This document shows, piece by piece, positions 43,105 through 53,208 of a stretch of 64,000 nucleotides of DNA. Each line of letters starts with the position of its first letter. Within the stretch, counting starts at the first letter, position 1. A program made the position numbers and the translations under genes. The notes under the pieces are model-generated. The model was not told where the DNA came from, ran no database searches, and saw only the letters and a program-made list of their open reading frames with translations. The stretch spans positions 5,727,001-5,791,000 of the forward strand of contig NZ_CP146350.1 of NCBI RefSeq assembly GCF_037055355.1, written 5' to 3'. Source of the stretch: Streptomyces sp. DG1A-41 (GTDB lineage Bacteria > Actinomycetota > Actinomycetes > Streptomycetales > Streptomycetaceae).

Positions 43105-44316
43105 ATGAGCCCCCGCGCCGGGAATGCCGGCCCCCACACTCTCGCCTTCGTCGAGAGTCCGGTACAGCTGCTGAACGTGCTGGAGTGGGCGCACGCGCAT
43201 GCGCCCGGCGTGGGGCTCACCCTCGTGGTGCTGTCGCCCGTCGACCCGATGACGCGCGGCCAGCTGCGGCGGATGTCCGACCTGGCCCGCGACGAGGGGC
43301 ACGAGGTCCGCTGGGAGGAGGCGCGCGGCGGCCCCATGGCGCCCTTCCAGACCATCGGCGGCCTGGCGGGCCTGCTCCGCAAGGCGCGCCGGATCGTGCT
43401 GGGGGACCCCTTCTCCCGCTACGTCCAGCTGCTGCTGACGATCACACGGGCCCGTGACCTGGTCGTCGTCGACGACGGCACGGCGACGATGGAGTTCGTC
43501 GGCCAGCTGGCCCGGGGTGAACGGCTGGTGCGCTGGCACCGCAAGGGCGGCCGCCCCGGCCCGCGGGACCTGATCTTCGCGCCGGTGTCCTCCTCGGCGC
43601 GCCGCCGCCTGACCCCCGGCGGCGATCGCCGCGTCGAGATCTTCTCCTCCATGCCGATGGAGGAGACGCCGGCGGGCGTCACCGTCAGCGCCAACGACTT
43701 CGCCTGGCTCCGGGCCCGTTTCGGCCCGCCCCGCATCACCAAGGGCGCCGACATGGTCGGCACGTCGCTGGTGGAGACGGGAGTGGTCGACGACGACCGC
43801 TACCTGGAAGCCGTCCGCTCCCTGGCCAGGACCCACGGCGCCACCCGCTACTTCGCCCACCGCCGCGAGAGCACGGACAAGCTCCACCGGCTCGCCGTCG
43901 AGACCGGCCTGGAGATCGTCCGCCCCGAACTCCCCCTGGAACTGATCGCCCGCCGCGGCCCCATCGGCCGCACGATCCTCAGCTTCCCCTCCACGGTCGT
44001 CCACACCCTCCCCCTCGCCCTCTCCGGCACCGAGGTCCGCGTAGCGGTCTGCGACATCGACCCGACCTGGCTGACCGACCACGCCTCCCCTCGCGCCCAG
44101 GGCTTCCTGTCGGGGGTGACAGGGGCGGCGCGGGATGTGCAGCGGTTGTCTACGGCGGGGGCGCAGGGTCCGGAGGACGTGACTGGGGCGGAGAGCGTGA
44201 CTGGGCCAGCGGGCAAGACTGGACCGGCGGGTCCGGTCGGACCGGGGGGACGGAGGGGCGCGGCGGCATCCGAGGGTCCCAAGGGCACGGCGGATGCGGC
44301 CGGCCCGGGGGTATGA
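43105..44316 (+). CDS. Polysialyltransferase-like protein with collagen-like tail
   Basis: 403-residue protein. The first 340 residues (HTLAFVESPVQLLNVLEWAH start, VVDDGTATMEFVGQLARGER, TRYFAHRRESTDKLHRLAVE, ILSFPSTVVHTLPLALSG) resemble capsule or alpha-2,8-sialyltransferase-like proteins. The last 50 residues are Gly-Xaa-Yaa-like (SVTGPAGKTGPAGPVGPGG) and look like a later addition. Last gene of the plus-strand nonulosonate operon. Its stop overlaps the ATG of a 32-codon ORF that continues Gly-Xaa-Yaa triplets in the -1 frame. Confidence 0.75.
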   Translation: MSPRAGNAGPHTLAFVESPVQLLNVLEWAHAHAPGVGLTLVVLSPVDPMTRGQLRRMSDLARDEGHEVRWEEARGGPMAPFQTIGGLAGLLRKARRIVLGDPFSRYVQLLLTITRARDLVVVDDGTATMEFVGQLARGERLVRWHRKGGRPGPRDLIFAPVSSSARRRLTPGGDRRVEIFSSMPMEETPAGVTVSANDFAWLRARFGPPRITKGADMVGTSLVETGVVDDDRYLEAVRSLARTHGATRYFAHRRESTDKLHRLAVETGLEIVRPELPLELIARRGPIGRTILSFPSTVVHTLPLALSGTEVRVAVCDIDPTWLTDHASPRAQGFLSGVTGAARDVQRLSTAGAQGPEDVTGAESVTGPAGKTGPAGPVGPGGRRGAAASEGPKGTADAAGPGV

Positions 44317-44411
44317 CGGGCCCGGCGGACTCGGCCGGGACGGCGGGCGCGGCAGGTGTCGCCGGTCCCGCCGGGGCGGCAGGTGCCGCGGGCGCGGTGG
44401 CTGCCGGCTGA
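44313..44411 (+). CDS. Short collagen-like ORF (possible frameshifted continuation)
   Basis: 32 codons from ATG 44313, overlapping the previous stop as ATGA. The product reads AGTAGAAGVAGPAGAAGAAG, seven regular G-x-x triplets. It may be a coupled peptide, or show that the upstream tail once ran on in one frame. Confidence 0.35.
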   Translation: MTGPADSAGTAGAAGVAGPAGAAGAAGAVAAG

Positions 44412-44601
44412 GGTACCGGAGACGCCTGGGGAGCCGGGGGCCAGGCGGATTGTCAGGCGCCCCGGCGGTTCAGTCAGACCCCGCGGACCTGACGGCCAGC
44501 CAGGCCGGGCGGCAAGGGCCCGAAGACCTGCGGCCGCTCACGCACCGGCAGGGGCGCCACACGCACTGACCGCGGCGGGCGGGCACGCATCGGTGGGCTC
44601 A

Positions 44602-45075
44602 GGCAGGCTCCGGGGCGGGATCGGGCATCAGCACGTGCGCACCGCTCGCCCGAGGGCGGGTTCGCGCATCGGCCGGGGGTGTACCTGTGCACGGCCGGTG
44701 GTGCACACGCGGCGGGGTCAGGCGGGCTCCGGGGCGGGATCGGGCACTGACACCGGCGCATCGCTCACCCGAGGGCGGGTTCGCGCATCGGCCGGGGGTG
44801 TACCTGTGCCCGGCCGGTGGTGCACACGCGGCGGGGTCAGGCGGGCTCCGGGGCGGGATCGGGCACTGACACCGGCGCATCGCTCACCCGAGGGCGGGTT
44901 CGCGCATCGGCCGGGGGCGTACCTGTGCACGGCCGGTGGTGCACGGCGGCGGGGTCAGGCAGGCTCCGGGGCGGGATCGGGCACTGACACCGGCGCATCG
45001 CTCACCCGAGGGCGGGTTCGCGCATCGGCCGGGGGCGTACCTGTGCACGGCCCGTGGTCCACGGCGGCGGGGTCA
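44602..45075. repeat. Array of four ~119-bp tandem repeats
   Basis: Units at 44602-44720 (119 bp), 44721-44839 (119), 44840-44957 (118) and 44958-45075 (118), plus a diverged fifth start at 45076-45150. Each begins GGC(A/G)GGCTCCGGGGCGGGATC and ends GGCGGGGTCA; inside are GAGGGCGGGTTCGCGCATCG and GTGCACGGCC. The unit length is not a multiple of three, so no single reading frame is kept; the array looks noncoding. It fills most of the gap between the nonulosonate cluster and the methyltransferase gene; 44412-44601 holds no other gene. Confidence 0.9.
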
Positions 45076-45158
45076 GGCACACATCGAGGTGGGCTCAGGC
45101 ACCGACACGGCCGCGCCACTCACCCAAGGGCGGCTCACCCACCCCCCGCGGCCAAGGC

Positions 45159-45848
45159 TCACGCTCCGGCAGGCGCCGGCTTGCGGGCCAGCAGGAACGC
45201 ACGAGGGTGTTGCTCCTCGCCCTCGGGCTCCCGCAGTACGCGGGCGTGGAGTTCCAGGCCCGCGTTCGTGAGGTGTGCCGCGACGGTCTCCGGGGTGCGC
45301 CAGTAGTAGTCGAGCGAGATCTCCTGCCCGAAACGCTCGGTGAGGTGCGCGCGGCCGTCCTCGGTCCCGGACTGGAAACCGAGGAGCACGGGCGCCCCCG
45401 GCACCAGGACGCGGTGGAACCCGGCGAAGACCGAGGACAGGTGATCGTCCGGCACATGGATGATCGAGTACAGCGCGACGATGCCGCCGAGCGTCTCGTC
45501 CGGCAGGTCCAGGGCCGTCATCGAACCGACGTGGAAACGCAGCCCCGGGTGCGCCCGGCGGGCCAGGGCCACCATGCGGGGCGAGACGTCGACCCCGAAC
45601 ACCGGCAGCCCCAGGTCGTGCAGCCGGGCCGCCACGTGTCCGGGCCCGCTGCCGATGTCGGCGACCGGTGGCTGCACGGGCGCCCCGGGAGTACGCACCA
45701 GGTCGACGAAGGCCGTGAGCAGGGCCCGCTCCAGCGGTCTCCCGGCGAGACTGTCCGGGAAACCGGCGGCGTAGTCCTCGGCGATGGCGTCGTACGAGGC
45801 CTGGGCGGACTGGACGAACTCGGGGCTGTCGGCGCGCACGGGGCGCAC
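45159..45848 (-). CDS. Class I SAM-dependent methyltransferase
   Basis: 229-residue methyltransferase of the UbiE/Coq5-like type. SAM motif I is VADIGSGPGHVAARLHDLGL; motif II/III stretches are FGVDVSPRMVALARRAHPG and GGIVALYSIIHVPDDHLSSV. The substrate is unknown. GTG 45848 is favoured: a -10-like GATAGT sits directly before it, which would give a leaderless mRNA. GTG 45839 and TTG 45881 are alternatives. The stop is next to the tandem-repeat array. Confidence 0.85.
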   Translation of the reverse strand: MRPVRADSPEFVQSAQASYDAIAEDYAAGFPDSLAGRPLERALLTAFVDLVRTPGAPVQPPVADIGSGPGHVAARLHDLGLPVFGVDVSPRMVALARRAHPGLRFHVGSMTALDLPDETLGGIVALYSIIHVPDDHLSSVFAGFHRVLVPGAPVLLGFQSGTEDGRAHLTERFGQEISLDYYWRTPETVAAHLTNAGLELHARVLREPEGEEQHPRAFLLARKPAPAGA

Positions 45849-46127
45849 ACTATCGGGGCCGTGCGTCCGCCAGACGAACAAGGCCGTGTTCCCCGCGCAG
45901 GGCGTGGTATCCGTGGAGGAGGATGGATGGATACCGGTGCCGTGAGCCAGATGTGGCTGACGTCACATTCCGTGGGTCGTGGTGACCGGCTCGGCCCTGA
46001 AGGCGGGCGAGTTTACCCATCTCAGTTGATAGCTATGCGCTGGGCGGTCATATTTTCTTCCCCGAACGGGTTGAAGTTTTGTTGATCGAGGGTCGGACGA
46101 CCGCCCTGGCGCCCTACCCTTCAGAGG

Positions 46128-47372
46128 GTGAAGCAATTGATGTCACTGGAGTCCGAGGTCGATCTTCCCGGGGGAGCCGTGCTCCCCGGCGCGCTGCCCG
46201 ACGCTCTGCGCGCCGAGCTCATCGCGTTCCGACGCGACCTGCACATGCACCCCGAGCTGGGCAACCAGGAGTTCCGCACGACAGCCGCGATCAAGGAGCG
46301 GCTCGAGAAGGCCGGCCTCAAGCCGCGCGTCCTCGCCGTCGGGACAGGACTCGTCTGTGACATCGGCGTAGAGGGCGAGCGGTGGGACGGGGGCCCCAGC
46401 ATGCTCGCCCTGCGGGCCGACATCGACGGCCTGCCCATCCCCGACATGAAGAGCGAGTGCCCGTACCGCTCGACCGTGCCCGACCGCGCGCACGCCTGCG
46501 GCCACGACGTGCACACCACCGTCGTCCTCGGCGCCGGTCTCGTCCTCGCCGAACTGCACAAGCAGGGCCTGCTGCCCCGCCCCGTCCGGCTGATCTTCCA
46601 GCCCGCCGAGGAGGTGCTGCCCGGCGGTGCGGCCGACGTCATCAAGTGCGGGGCGCTGGAGGGGGTCGGCGCGATCGTCGCCGTGCACTGCGACCCCCGG
46701 GTGGACGCCGGCCAGGTCGGACTCCGGGAAGGGCCCATCACCTCCGCCTGCGACCGGCTGGAGATCGCCCTGAACGGCCCGGGCGGGCACACCGCACGCC
46801 CCCACCTCACGACCGACCTGGTCACCGCGGCCGCCCGCGTCGTCACCGACGTACCCGCCCTGGTCGGCCGGCGCTTCGACAGCCGGAGCGGGCTCGCCAT
46901 CACCTGGGGCCGCATCGAGTCCGGGCACGCGCCGAACGTCATCCCGCAGCACGCCGAGCTCTCCGGCACGGTGCGATGCCTCGACATCGAGGCGTGGCGG
47001 CAGGCTCCCGACGTCGTGGTCGCCGCGATCGACGAGATCGCCAACGTGCACCGCGCCAAGTCGGAGATCAACTACGTCCGCGGCGTCCCGCCCGTCGTCA
47101 ACGAGCCCGGCGTGACCGAACTGCTGCGCGACGCCATGATCGCCCGACGCGGCGTCGAATCGGTCGTAGGCACCGAGCAGAGCCTCGGTGGCGAGGACTT
47201 CTCCTGGTACCTGGAACACGTCCCCGGCGCCATGGCCCGCCTGGGCGTACGCACCCCCGGCGAACGCCAGGTACGCGACCTCCACCAGGGCGACTTCGAC
47301 GTCGACGAGTCGGCCATCACGGTCGGCGTGGAACTCTTCACGGCGGCGGCCCTGGTCAACGGCCTGCGCTAG
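46128..47372 (+). CDS. M20-family amidohydrolase (N-acyl-amino-acid type)
   Basis: 414-residue cytoplasmic metallopeptidase-like hydrolase of the IAA-amino acid/hippurate hydrolase group. ELIAFRRDLHMHPELGNQEF opens the catalytic domain; metal ligands lie in RAHACGHDVHTT, QPAEEVLPGGA and near the C-terminal LGGEDFSWYL. The dimerisation domain (GPGGHTARPHLTTDLV) is intact. GTG 46128 has TACCCT eight bases upstream and no spaced ribosome site, so the mRNA may be leaderless. It precedes the nucleoside transport genes by 500 bp and is probably separate. Confidence 0.9.
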   Translation: MKQLMSLESEVDLPGGAVLPGALPDALRAELIAFRRDLHMHPELGNQEFRTTAAIKERLEKAGLKPRVLAVGTGLVCDIGVEGERWDGGPSMLALRADIDGLPIPDMKSECPYRSTVPDRAHACGHDVHTTVVLGAGLVLAELHKQGLLPRPVRLIFQPAEEVLPGGAADVIKCGALEGVGAIVAVHCDPRVDAGQVGLREGPITSACDRLEIALNGPGGHTARPHLTTDLVTAAARVVTDVPALVGRRFDSRSGLAITWGRIESGHAPNVIPQHAELSGTVRCLDIEAWRQAPDVVVAAIDEIANVHRAKSEINYVRGVPPVVNEPGVTELLRDAMIARRGVESVVGTEQSLGGEDFSWYLEHVPGAMARLGVRTPGERQVRDLHQGDFDVDESAITVGVELFTAAALVNGLR

Positions 47373-47812
47373 CGGCCGACCGCCGGAGTGTCGCGGGGGC
47401 TCGAGCGACGTAACCGCCCTGGGGCCGCGTGCCGGGCGGCACTGGGCCGGCCGGATGGGTGACTACGGGGCTGGGCGGCCGGGCGCTGCTCGGACACATG
47501 GCCCCGGGCCCGTCCGGCCGCTCCCTTCCAGGCCGCCCGGCGTATCGCCCAGGCACGGCACCCCCTCGGGCCGGTCCGGCTGCCCCTGGGCCGCCCGGTG
47601 CCCGCCCCGGTGGAGTCTCCCGCGCACGACCGGCGAAGACTCCGGTTGCGCCCCGGGCGGCCCAGGGGCAGCCTGGTGCGCGTGACGAGCAGGCATGCGC
47701 CGTGTGCCCGAGTACACCTTTCGCCCCCGTTCGCTCCCGTGGTTCACAGGGGCGTAACCGGCCATCGGCACGAATGGGTAACGGCCCCGCGGTGAACCGT
47801 TCCCAGGAGTGT
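47373..47812. other. Gene-free gap with a long nested inverted repeat
   Basis: About 500 bp lie between the amidohydrolase and the first BMP gene. 21-base arms at 47578-47598 and 47653-47673 are exact complements; inside them GGAGTCT (47612-47618) pairs with AGACTCC (47637-47643). Open frames here do not look like protein. The structure may end the amidohydrolase transcript. Confidence 0.6.
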
Positions 47813-47824
47813 CTACGCGCGTTA
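47813..47824. promoter_or_regulatory. Nucleoside-regulon operator, copy 1
   Basis: CTACGCGCGTTA, overlapping a -10-like TAATGT at 47823-47828 before the first BMP gene. About 33 bases around it (47798-47832) are nearly identical to those around copy 2. Confidence 0.65.
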
Positions 47825-47879
47825 ATGTGCGCCGAACCGAGTACCCGCTGCGGGGCTTTGGAGAATGGGGAGCTTCAAG

Positions 47880-48923
47880 ATGCGTCGGATTTCCAAACTG
47901 ACCCGCGTCGCGGTGGGGGTCGCGTCGCTCGGGCTCGTCGCCACGGCCTGTGGTGGCACCAGTGGTGAGAGTGGTGGCAGCGACAACAAGGACCGTGGCG
48001 TCGCCATCGCCTACGACGTCGGCGGCAAGGGCGACCAGTCCTTCAATGACGCCGCCTACGCCGGCCTGACCAAGGCAAAGGACGAGTTCGGCTACAAGAC
48101 CGCCGACATCGAGCCCACCGAGGGCGAGACGGACGCGGACAAGGAGCAGCGCCTGGCCTCGCTGGCCAAGCAGGGCTACAACCCGGTCATCGGTGTCGGG
48201 TACGTCTATGGCCCGGCGATGAAGAACGCGGCCGCCAAGTACCCGGACACCACCTTCGGCATCGTGGACTCCGTGGTCGAGGCCAAGAACGTCGCCTCCC
48301 TCGTCTTCGCCGAGGAGCAAGCCTCGTACCTCGCCGGTGTCGCCGCGGCCAAGGCCACCAAGTCGGACGTCGTCGGCTTCGTGGGCGGTGTGGACATCCC
48401 GCTGATCCACAAGTTCGAGGCCGGCTACAAGCAGGGCGTGGCGGACACCAAGCCCGGCGTCAAGGTGCTGTCCCAGTACCTGACCCAGACGGCCGAGGAG
48501 GGCGGCTTCGCCAGCCCCGACAAGGGCAAGGCCGCCGCCGAGGGTCAGATCGAGAGGAAGGCCGACGTGCTCTACGCGGCAGCCGGCCTCTCCGGGCAGG
48601 GCGTCATCGAGGCCGCCGCCAAGGCGAAGGTCTGGGCGATCGGCGTCGACTCCGACCAGTACAAGCAGGCCGCTCTCGCCCCGTACAAGAACTACATCCT
48701 CACCTCCGCCCTCAAGGACGTCGGCGGCGCGGTCTACGCGCTGGCCAAGTCCGTCCAGGACGACAAGCCCCTGACCGGCACTCAGACCTTCGACCTGAAG
48801 GTCAACGGCGTCGGCCTCTCCGAGGCGAACCCCGAGTACGCCAAGATCCCGGGTCTCAAGGCAGCCGTGGACAAGGCCAAGGAAGGCATCGACGACGGTT
48901 CCATCAAGGTCAAGACCGAGTAG
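47880..48923 (+). CDS. BMP-family nucleoside-binding lipoprotein, copy 1
   Basis: 347-residue extracytoplasmic lipoprotein of the basic membrane protein (PnrA/BmpA) family, which captures purine nucleosides for an ABC transporter. Lipobox LVATAC is at about 20-25. Family signatures include VAIAYDVGGKGDQSFNDAAY, NPVIGVGYVYGPAM, VGFVGGVDIPLIHKFEAGY and WAIGVDSDQYKQAA. ATG 47880 is chosen over ATG 47865 because GGGGAG ends seven bases before it. It is a tandem paralogue of the next gene, and both stand before an ATPase and two permeases of matching type. A strong hairpin (48956-48992) follows. Confidence 0.94.
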   Translation: MRRISKLTRVAVGVASLGLVATACGGTSGESGGSDNKDRGVAIAYDVGGKGDQSFNDAAYAGLTKAKDEFGYKTADIEPTEGETDADKEQRLASLAKQGYNPVIGVGYVYGPAMKNAAAKYPDTTFGIVDSVVEAKNVASLVFAEEQASYLAGVAAAKATKSDVVGFVGGVDIPLIHKFEAGYKQGVADTKPGVKVLSQYLTQTAEEGGFASPDKGKAAAEGQIERKADVLYAAAGLSGQGVIEAAAKAKVWAIGVDSDQYKQAALAPYKNYILTSALKDVGGAVYALAKSVQDDKPLTGTQTFDLKVNGVGLSEANPEYAKIPGLKAAVDKAKEGIDDGSIKVKTE

Positions 48924-48955
48924 GACGAGTCGTACGTCAACGGTCTGCGACAGCC

Positions 48956-48992
48956 GGAGCGGGCGAGCACCCTGGGTGCCCGCCCGCTCCGC
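48956..48992 (+). terminator. Terminator between the two BMP genes
   Basis: Arms 48956-48973 and 48975-48992 pair over 18 bp with one mismatch. The second BMP gene therefore likely has its own promoter, in line with its own operator at 49177. The remaining 49000-49170 holds only short (ACCAGGA)-like repeats at 49016-49045 and no gene. Confidence 0.8.
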
Positions 48993-49176
48993 CGTTCCCC
49001 GGGGGTATCCAGGGACCAGGAACCGGAGACCAGGAGCCAGGAACCAGCAAGCACGTCCGGGAATCGGATCACCCAGCGCCACGCCCCGTTCGCGGTCGGC
49101 AACCACCGGCCAAGAGCCGGTGATGGCTTGGCCACGGGCGCATAACAAGGTGGACAGAAGGGGTTTCCAGGTAGGT

Positions 49177-49188
49177 CTACGCGCGTTA
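49177..49188. promoter_or_regulatory. Nucleoside-regulon operator, copy 2
   Basis: CTACGCGCGTTA with -10-like TAATGT at 49187-49192. Flanks match copy 1 (GTTTCCAGG upstream, GTGCGGCGAA downstream). Confidence 0.65.
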
Positions 49189-49261
49189 ATGTGCGGCGAA
49201 ACCAGCGCCGCAGCCGACCCGTCCGGCGCTTGTACAAGCTTGTACGACAGGAGCACCACTC

Positions 49262-50308
49262 ATGCGCCGGATTTCCCGGATCACGGTCGCAGGCGCAGCG
49301 ACCGCTTCCCTGGCCCTCGCCCTCGCCGCCTGCGGCAGCACCTCGACCTCCGGGTCGTCGGACTCGAAGGGGAACAAGGGCCTCGCCATCGCGTACGACG
49401 TCGGCGGCAAGGGCGACCAGTCCTTCAACGACGCCGCGTACGCGGGTCTGGAGCAGGCGCAGAAGGAGTTCGGCTACGAGACGGCCGACGTGGAGCCCAC
49501 CGAGGGCGAGACGGACGCCGACAAGGAGCAGCGCCTGGTCTCGCTGGCCAAGCAGGGCTACAACCCGGTCATCGGTGTCGGCTACGCGTACGCCTCGGCC
49601 GTCAAGGGCGCCGCGGAGAAGTTCCCGAAGACCACCTTCGGCATCGTCGACGACGCCACGATCAACGCCAAGAACGTCGCCGACCTCGTCTTCAGCGAGG
49701 AACAGGCCTCGTACCTGGCCGGTGTCGCCGCCGCCAAGAGCACCAAGTCGAACGTCGTCGGCTTCGTGGGCGGTGTGGACATCCCGCTGATCCACAAGTT
49801 CCAGGCGGGCTTCGAGCAGGGCGTCAAGGACACGAACCCGAAGGTCAAGGTCCTCTCGCAGTACCTCACCCAGACGGCCGAGGAGGGCGGCTTCTCCAGC
49901 CCCGACAAGGGCAAGACGGCCGCCGAGGGGCAGATCGAGAAGAAGGCCGACGTGGTCTACGCGGCCGCCGGCCTGTCCGGCCAGGGTGTGATCGAGGCCG
50001 CCGCCGCCAAGAAGGTGTGGGCCATCGGTGTGGACTCCGACCAGTACAAGCAGGCCGCCCTTGCCAAGTACAAGGACTTCATCCTCACCTCGGCGATGAA
50101 GGACGTCGCCAAGGCGGTGTACAACCTGGCGAAGTCGGTCGAGGACGGCAAGCCCGAGACCGGTATCGTTCGTGGCGATCTGAAGACCGGCGAGGTGAGC
50201 CTGTCGGACTCCAACCCGAAGTTCGCGGACGACGCCGAGCTTCAGGAAGCCATCAAGACGGCCAAGGAGAAGATCATCAACGGCGAGATCAAGGTCAAGA
50301 GCAGCTGA
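49262..50308 (+). CDS. BMP-family nucleoside-binding lipoprotein, copy 2
   Basis: 348-residue paralogue of the preceding lipoprotein, similar throughout (IAYDVGGKGDQSFNDAAYAG, DIPLIHKFQAGFEQG, VWAIGVDSDQYKQAALAKYK). Lipobox LALAAC is at about 17-22. ATG 49262 has AGGAG with ideal spacing. The duplication may give two affinities or nucleoside preferences for one transporter; inference only. Downstream hairpin at 50353-50390. Confidence 0.94.
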   Translation: MRRISRITVAGAATASLALALAACGSTSTSGSSDSKGNKGLAIAYDVGGKGDQSFNDAAYAGLEQAQKEFGYETADVEPTEGETDADKEQRLVSLAKQGYNPVIGVGYAYASAVKGAAEKFPKTTFGIVDDATINAKNVADLVFSEEQASYLAGVAAAKSTKSNVVGFVGGVDIPLIHKFQAGFEQGVKDTNPKVKVLSQYLTQTAEEGGFSSPDKGKTAAEGQIEKKADVVYAAAGLSGQGVIEAAAAKKVWAIGVDSDQYKQAALAKYKDFILTSAMKDVAKAVYNLAKSVEDGKPETGIVRGDLKTGEVSLSDSNPKFADDAELQEAIKTAKEKIINGEIKVKSS

Positions 50309-50329
50309 CGACCGACTGCTGAGCAGGCA

Positions 50330-50345
50330 GTAACCCCGGGGTTAC
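50330..50345. other. 16-bp perfect palindrome
   Basis: GTAACCCCGGGGTTAC, 22 bp after the second BMP stop and just before the terminator. Role unknown; possibly part of the transcript end. Confidence 0.5.
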
Positions 50346-50352
50346 GTCCGCT

Positions 50353-50390
50353 CAACGGGGTACGGGGAGGCTGCTCCTCGTACCCCGTTG
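50353..50390 (+). terminator. Terminator after second BMP gene
   Basis: Arms 50353-50369 and 50374-50390 pair over 17 bp (one G-T pair) around a four-base loop. Confidence 0.8.
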
Positions 50391-50427
50391 TCGCGGTGCG
50401 TCGGCCCCTTTGTATGCCGTAGGGGCG

Positions 50428-50439
50428 CTACGCGCGTAG
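50428..50439. promoter_or_regulatory. Nucleoside-regulon operator, copy 3
   Basis: CTACGCGCGTAG, a perfect palindrome, 28 bp before the likely translation start of the ABC operon. Confidence 0.65.
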
Positions 50440-50467
50440 ACGACCCCCGTCCCCAGGAGAGTGCGCC

Positions 50468-52086
<1,619 letters not shown>

Positions 52087-52087
<1 letters not shown>

Positions 52088-53208
52088 TGAAGAAGTTCGA
52101 CAGGGAGCGCGTGCTCCTCGCGGTGGCCGGACCGGTCATCGCGCTCGCCGTGGCCTTCGTCCTGAGCGCGATCGTGCTGGTCGCGTCGGGCAAGAACCCC
52201 GTCGAGCCGTTCGCCCTCATGTTCGAGCAGATCGGGTTCTCGGACATCCAGGTGCTGGTCATCAACCAGGCGTCGATGTACTACATCGCGGCGCTCGCGG
52301 TGGCCATCGGCTTCCGGATGAACCTGTTCAACATCGGCGTCGACGGCCAGTACCAGCTCGGCGCGATGCTGGCCGCCATCGTCGGCGCCCACGTCGCTCT
52401 GCCGGCCGGCCTCCAGATCCCGCTGCTGCTCCTGACCGCCGTCCTCACCGGCGCCTTCTGGGCCGGCATCGCCGGTGTCCTCAAGGTCACCCGCGGCGTC
52501 AGCGAGGTCGTCGCCACGATCATGCTCAACGCGATCGCGACCTCCGTGATCGCCTACCTGTGGCTGCCGAACGTCTTCGGTGTGAAGGTCGGCAACAACA
52601 ACACCACCGGCGAGATGCACGAGTCCGGCTGGATCCCCGGCATCAACATGGGCGCGGCCGGCGAGATCTACGGCCTGGTGCTGCTCGCCGTCCTGCTCGG
52701 CATCGGCTACTGGGTCGTCCTCAACCGCACCCGCTTCGGCTTCGACCTGCGCGCCTCCGGCGCCTCGCAGACCGCCGCCGCGGCCAGCGGCGTGGACCCG
52801 GGGCGCATGGTGCTCAGCGCCATGCTGATCTCCGGCGGCATCGCGGGCCTCGCCGGCCTGCCGATCCTGCTCGGCGACACCCACACCTACAGCCTCAACT
52901 TCCCCACGGGCATCGGCTTCCTCGGCATCGGCATCGCCCTGCTCGGCCGCAACAGCCCCGTGGGCATCGCCTTCGCCGCCCTGCTGTGGGCCTGGCTCGA
53001 CAAGGCCTCGCCCGAGCTGGACTTCCACGGCTACGACAAGGAGATCGCGGTCATCATGCAGGGCCTGATCGTGCTCTCGGTCGTCGTCTCCTACGAGGCC
53101 GTCCGCGAGTGGGGCCTGCGCCGCCAGCAGCGCCGGGTCGGCGCCGAACTGGCCGCCGGTCACGTCCTCGGCAACAACAACACCACGAAGGAGGTGGCTG
53201 GCCGATGA
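52087..53208 (+). CDS. Nucleoside ABC transporter permease 1
   Basis: 373-residue membrane protein of the BPD_transp_2 (RbsC/NupP-like) family with about nine to ten helices. Diagnostic text includes YYIAALAVAIGFRMNLFNIG followed by VDGQYQLGAMLAA, VTRGVSEVVATIMLNAIATS and GGIAGLAGLPILLGDTHTYS. It pairs with the next gene to form the channel for nucleosides. Its ATG overlaps the ATPase stop by one base; its stop overlaps the next start (ATGA). Confidence 0.94.

Noticed and set aside
34619..44316. Nonulosonate cluster as a recently acquired genomic island
   Set aside because: Base and codon use match the neighbours, there is no integrase, tRNA end or flanking repeat pair, and the same genes are recalled in S. 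coelicolor.
44602..45075. Tandem array as a CRISPR array
   Set aside because: Units are directly adjacent near-identical copies with no unique spacers, and no cas genes are present.
44356..45306. 316-codon open frame through the tandem-repeat array
   Set aside because: Unit lengths of 118-119 bp shift frame in each copy, the product is not coherent, and it runs antisense into the methyltransferase gene.
47463..49259. 598-codon minus-strand open frame over the BMP genes
   Set aside because: Antisense shadow of two lipoprotein genes with clear lipoboxes and family motifs.
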